NCBI GenBank assembly: GCA_002715405.1
Contig: PAZD01000059.1
Coordinates: forward strand, 1-34,797
Origin: Acidimicrobiaceae bacterium
GTDB taxonomy: Bacteria > Actinomycetota > Acidimicrobiia > Acidimicrobiales > UBA8592
DNA length: 34,797 bases
Reading direction: 5' to 3'
Shown here: positions 32,600 to 34,797 of the stretch, piece by piece
Numbering within the stretch: position 1 is the first letter of the stretch
How the letters are laid out: every line of letters starts with the position of its first letter
Notes under the pieces: generated by a model
Databases searched by the model: none
Told to the model about the DNA's origin: nothing
The model's input: the letters and a program-made list of their open reading frames with translations, nothing else
Position numbers and translations under genes: made by a program

Positions 32600-34453
32600 A
32601 TGAAATTAAATACTGAGACAAAAAAAGACAGTAAAGAGAAATACCTATATTTTTTTCTTGTATTACTTGTTGTGTTCTCTGGTTGGGTAGTAAGCCTAAA
32701 TCCAAAAAAGGTAACCGATGTAACAGTAAGGCTTTCATTATTCGCTATGGAAAAGGGCTACCAAGGTGTCACAAGAATTGATTCAGGTGAACGAGTTTAT
32801 ACAAGTATTGATTACATAAAAAAAATAATGTCGTCTCCAATAAATTTGGGAGAACTTACATTAGAGCCTTTAGGGACTATATATATAGATTTATCGTTTG
32901 AATCTGAAACAACAATTAATGAGGAAATTAAAAAAGCCATAGAATTTGGCACAGCTCATGAAAGAGAAAAATTGAGTGTTCCGGGGAGTATTAGAACCAA
33001 AACTAATGAGACATTAGATATAACACTCAACTTAAAAGGGAACGGATTAGACCATGTTCTATACAAGGACAAGGAATCTCTTCGTGTGGAAGTTAAGGGG
33101 GGTACATATGCGGGAATGTCTGAATTCACACTTCAACACCCCCTTGTAAGAGATTTTCAATTAGAACCAATTTTCATGTATATAACCAAACAATACGGAA
33201 TATTATCAACAGAGTTGAAATTGGTTAATTTGATAATCAACGGTCAAAATAAAGGAATATTTCAAATTGAAGAAGTTGGGACAAAAGAGCATATAGAAAG
33301 ATCTGGAAGACTAAACTCTGTGGTTTTGAGGTTCAAAGCACCTCGAAATCCACAGCTAGTAAATAGTTCGATATCGTTATCTGGTAGAACTGTTACTTAT
33401 AGAACCGCAACCTTTGATTCACTTGAATCAAAACAGATAAAAAGCAACTCTGAACTTTCAGAATATGAAAAAATCGCTAAAGGGCGTCTAAGAGAATACT
33501 TGGAAGGACACTTGAAAGCATCTGAGGTATTCGATCCAGTTTTAATGGGAAGATACATAGGAATAGTAGAAACGCTTGGCACCTACCATCCTGTAATATT
33601 TCATAACTTTCTTTTTTACTACAATCCATCAACAGGATACTTGGAACCAATTGCGCATGATGGTAGCTTGTTTCAAAGATATAATCATAACAACTTAGTA
33701 ACAAATATAACTGATGGGTTTGTAGAGGAATTATTATATGATGAAAAAATATTTGAAAGTTATATAGAAACAGTATACAAATTCACTTCAGATTTAGTTT
33801 CGAATGAAAAATTCTATGGAGAGATAGTAAAAGTTGAAAGTGATTGGTACAAACATTTAATTAAAGAGTTCTGGCTATTAGAAAAGGTGAATTTCTATGA
33901 ATTCCAAGAAAGAGCTTTAGGTCTTATGGCAAAATCTAGAGATGAATTATCTGAAAGATCTTCAAGGAAAAAAGAAACTCTCAAGGGAAAGAAGTACACA
34001 TGTAGTAACTCAACAACCATAAAAAATGACCGATCTAATGAAATTAAGGATGTTGTGAACCAATATGAGCTAATCAAGTCAGAGTTTTTTAAGTCAGATG
34101 ATTGTTATGTAATAAAAGTTTGGTCTACAGCTTTTGACTACCCAAAAGACGGTAGTTTTAATGAAAATACCTTCTGCTTTGAAAACCGAAATAACCCCAC
34201 ATGCAATTTCAAAAAAATAGAAATAGTAGGAATTGAGGTTATTGAAGAAAATACAAATAAAATATATGAAATAACGGATCTAGTAGAAATAGAGTATACA
34301 ACAACATATACAGGCGGATTTCCCAAAATTCCTCAATATAAGACATACAATATTCAAAGTACAAATATTGACTCTGTAAGAATCTACTACAAAAATCTCT
34401 TTGATGATAAAATCGTCTATGTTGTGTCTGACGAGATAATTCCTAACAGTTAG
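32600..34453 (+). CDS. CotH-kinase family protein, membrane-anchored
   Basis: A 617-residue protein from the ATG at 32600. Residues about 15-32 (YLYFFLVLLVVFSGWVVS) form a signal anchor, placing the rest outside the cytoplasm. NGQNKGIFQIEE (214-225) is the CotH motif carrying the Lys and Glu region of this atypical, Fam20C-like kinase fold. HNFLFYYN (335-342) and LEPIAHDGS (348-356) follow, the latter with the predicted metal-binding Asp. An in-frame GTG at 32459 is rejected because it would overlap the divergent gene and bury the anchor. It ends with an unrecognised beta-rich domain from about residue 490. It may phosphorylate a surface protein or glycan with DUF4956-VTC support. Confidence 0.82.
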   Translation: MKLNTETKKDSKEKYLYFFLVLLVVFSGWVVSLNPKKVTDVTVRLSLFAMEKGYQGVTRIDSGERVYTSIDYIKKIMSSPINLGELTLEPLGTIYIDLSFESETTINEEIKKAIEFGTAHEREKLSVPGSIRTKTNETLDITLNLKGNGLDHVLYKDKESLRVEVKGGTYAGMSEFTLQHPLVRDFQLEPIFMYITKQYGILSTELKLVNLIINGQNKGIFQIEEVGTKEHIERSGRLNSVVLRFKAPRNPQLVNSSISLSGRTVTYRTATFDSLESKQIKSNSELSEYEKIAKGRLREYLEGHLKASEVFDPVLMGRYIGIVETLGTYHPVIFHNFLFYYNPSTGYLEPIAHDGSLFQRYNHNNLVTNITDGFVEELLYDEKIFESYIETVYKFTSDLVSNEKFYGEIVKVESDWYKHLIKEFWLLEKVNFYEFQERALGLMAKSRDELSERSSRKKETLKGKKYTCSNSTTIKNDRSNEIKDVVNQYELIKSEFFKSDDCYVIKVWSTAFDYPKDGSFNENTFCFENRNNPTCNFKKIEIVGIEVIEENTNKIYEITDLVEIEYTTTYTGGFPKIPQYKTYNIQSTNIDSVRIYYKNLFDDKIVYVVSDEIIPNS

Positions 34454-34461
34454 AACTACTT

Positions 34462-34479
34462 AGAAGAACTTTTTCTTCT
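34462..34479 (+). terminator. Possible terminator after the CotH gene
   Basis: AGAAGAA (34462-34468) and TTCTTCT (34473-34479) form a perfect 7-base hairpin with a CTTT loop, 9 bases after the CotH stop, followed by TTATTC. The stem is AT-rich and the U tract short, so it would be a weak terminator. The rest of 34480-34611 shows no gene. Confidence 0.35.
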
Positions 34480-34611
34480 TTATTCATCAATACATACCCA
34501 TTTGAAATAAAACGTTTCAAGAAGCTGGTCTTGTGTGAGATTTTGTTCTTGCCCGTCTAAGAAAAGTTATCCTAAAAAAGTCACAAACAACGCTACTGAG
34601 CGGTTAATTAT

Positions 34612-34797
34612 TTAATCTACTGTTTTCCACAGATGCAACGACGCAATTGACTTATATGGAGACCATTTGCTTGCATATTTGTCATACATTTCCCAATTAC
34701 TATCTGGTTTTATCATGCCAGAATTATTCATTGCTAGCCTCAAACCAGCATCTTTTGAAGAGAATACATCTAATTTACCAATACAAAATATTTCAAA
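34612..34797 (-). CDS. AlkA-like DNA-3-methyladenine glycosylase, 3' end (5' end outside window)
   Basis: The frame is open from the window edge to TAA at 34612-34614, giving 61 residues. FEIFCIGKLDVFSSKDAGLR resembles the segment after the helix-hairpin-helix of AlkA-type enzymes, where the catalytic Asp lies in F-x-x-x-D-x-G-L-R. SKWSPYKSIASLHLW matches their C-terminal W-x-P-Y-R-S-x-A-S-x-x-L-W motif. These enzymes remove alkylated purines from DNA in base-excision repair. It appears to be a housekeeping gene bordering the glycan region. The N-terminal part, with the glycine-rich hairpin, is outside the window, so substrate class cannot be judged. Confidence 0.75.
   Translation of the reverse strand, partial: FEIFCIGKLDVFSSKDAGLRLAMNNSGMIKPDSNWEMYDKYASKWSPYKSIASLHLWKTVD

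Noticed and set aside
1-34797. CRISPR array, insertion sequence, integrase or transposase
   Set aside because: No regularly spaced repeats, transposase or recombinase motifs, or terminal inverted repeats were seen on either strand.

Overview
The window is AT-rich DNA (about one third G+C by eye) and densely packed. Most arginine codons are AGA, and few starts have a Shine-Dalgarno sequence. It reads as the variable surface-glycan region of a small-genome, probably free-living and possibly marine bacterium. Housekeeping genes flank it: the 3' end of an acyl-CoA dehydrogenase and a CoA-binding Rossmann protein on the left, and the 3' end of an AlkA-like DNA glycosylase on the right. SAR86-like Gammaproteobacteria or low-GC marine Actinobacteria are guesses; nothing here fixes the phylum.

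Layout. (1) 3-1183: core metabolism. (2) 1208-8692: GT-C-like membrane protein, two GT4 glycosyltransferases, a beta-propeller protein, two methyltransferases and a Wzx-like flippase, in alternating orientation. (3) 8778-13625: plus-strand operon of P-loop kinase, AsnB-type amidotransferase, KdsC-like HAD phosphatase and a large membrane protein. (4) 13667-22578: the most unusual block. It holds a nucleotidyltransferase fused to an APH-type kinase, a cupin, a class III aminotransferase, a second flippase, a GT2 lacking its metal-binding Asp, an NTF2-like protein, a DprE1-like FAD oxidase, a methyltransferase and a GatZ/KbaZ-like aldolase-family protein. (5) 22689-24959: DPM1-type GT2 facing a GT-C-like protein. 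(6) 25171-25722: initiating phosphoglycosyl transferase with foreign-looking codon use. (7) 25750-26483: four tandem genes for 50-60 aa membrane proteins, three of them below a 60-residue ORF cut-off. (8) 26568-31181: a second GT2/membrane-protein pair, then an AlgX-like and MBOAT O-acetylation pair. (9) 31216-31279: a degenerate tRNA-like element overlapping the end of a VTC-domain gene. (10) 31272-34453: DUF4956-VTC pair divergent from a CotH-kinase gene. (11) 34612-34797: AlkA-like fragment.

Together the genes suggest that the phosphoglycosyl transferase starts a glycan on undecaprenyl phosphate. GT4 and GT2 enzymes would extend it, flippases export it, and GT2/GT-C pairs, the MBOAT/AlgX pair and methyltransferases decorate it. 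No Wzy, Wzz or common NDP-sugar pathway (rml, gmd, neu) was recognised. Block 4 may instead make an uncommon activated amino-sugar or amino-polyol. The chief leads are the small-membrane-protein cluster, the unassigned block-4 pathway, the tRNA remnant and the leader of the phosphoglycosyl transferase gene.
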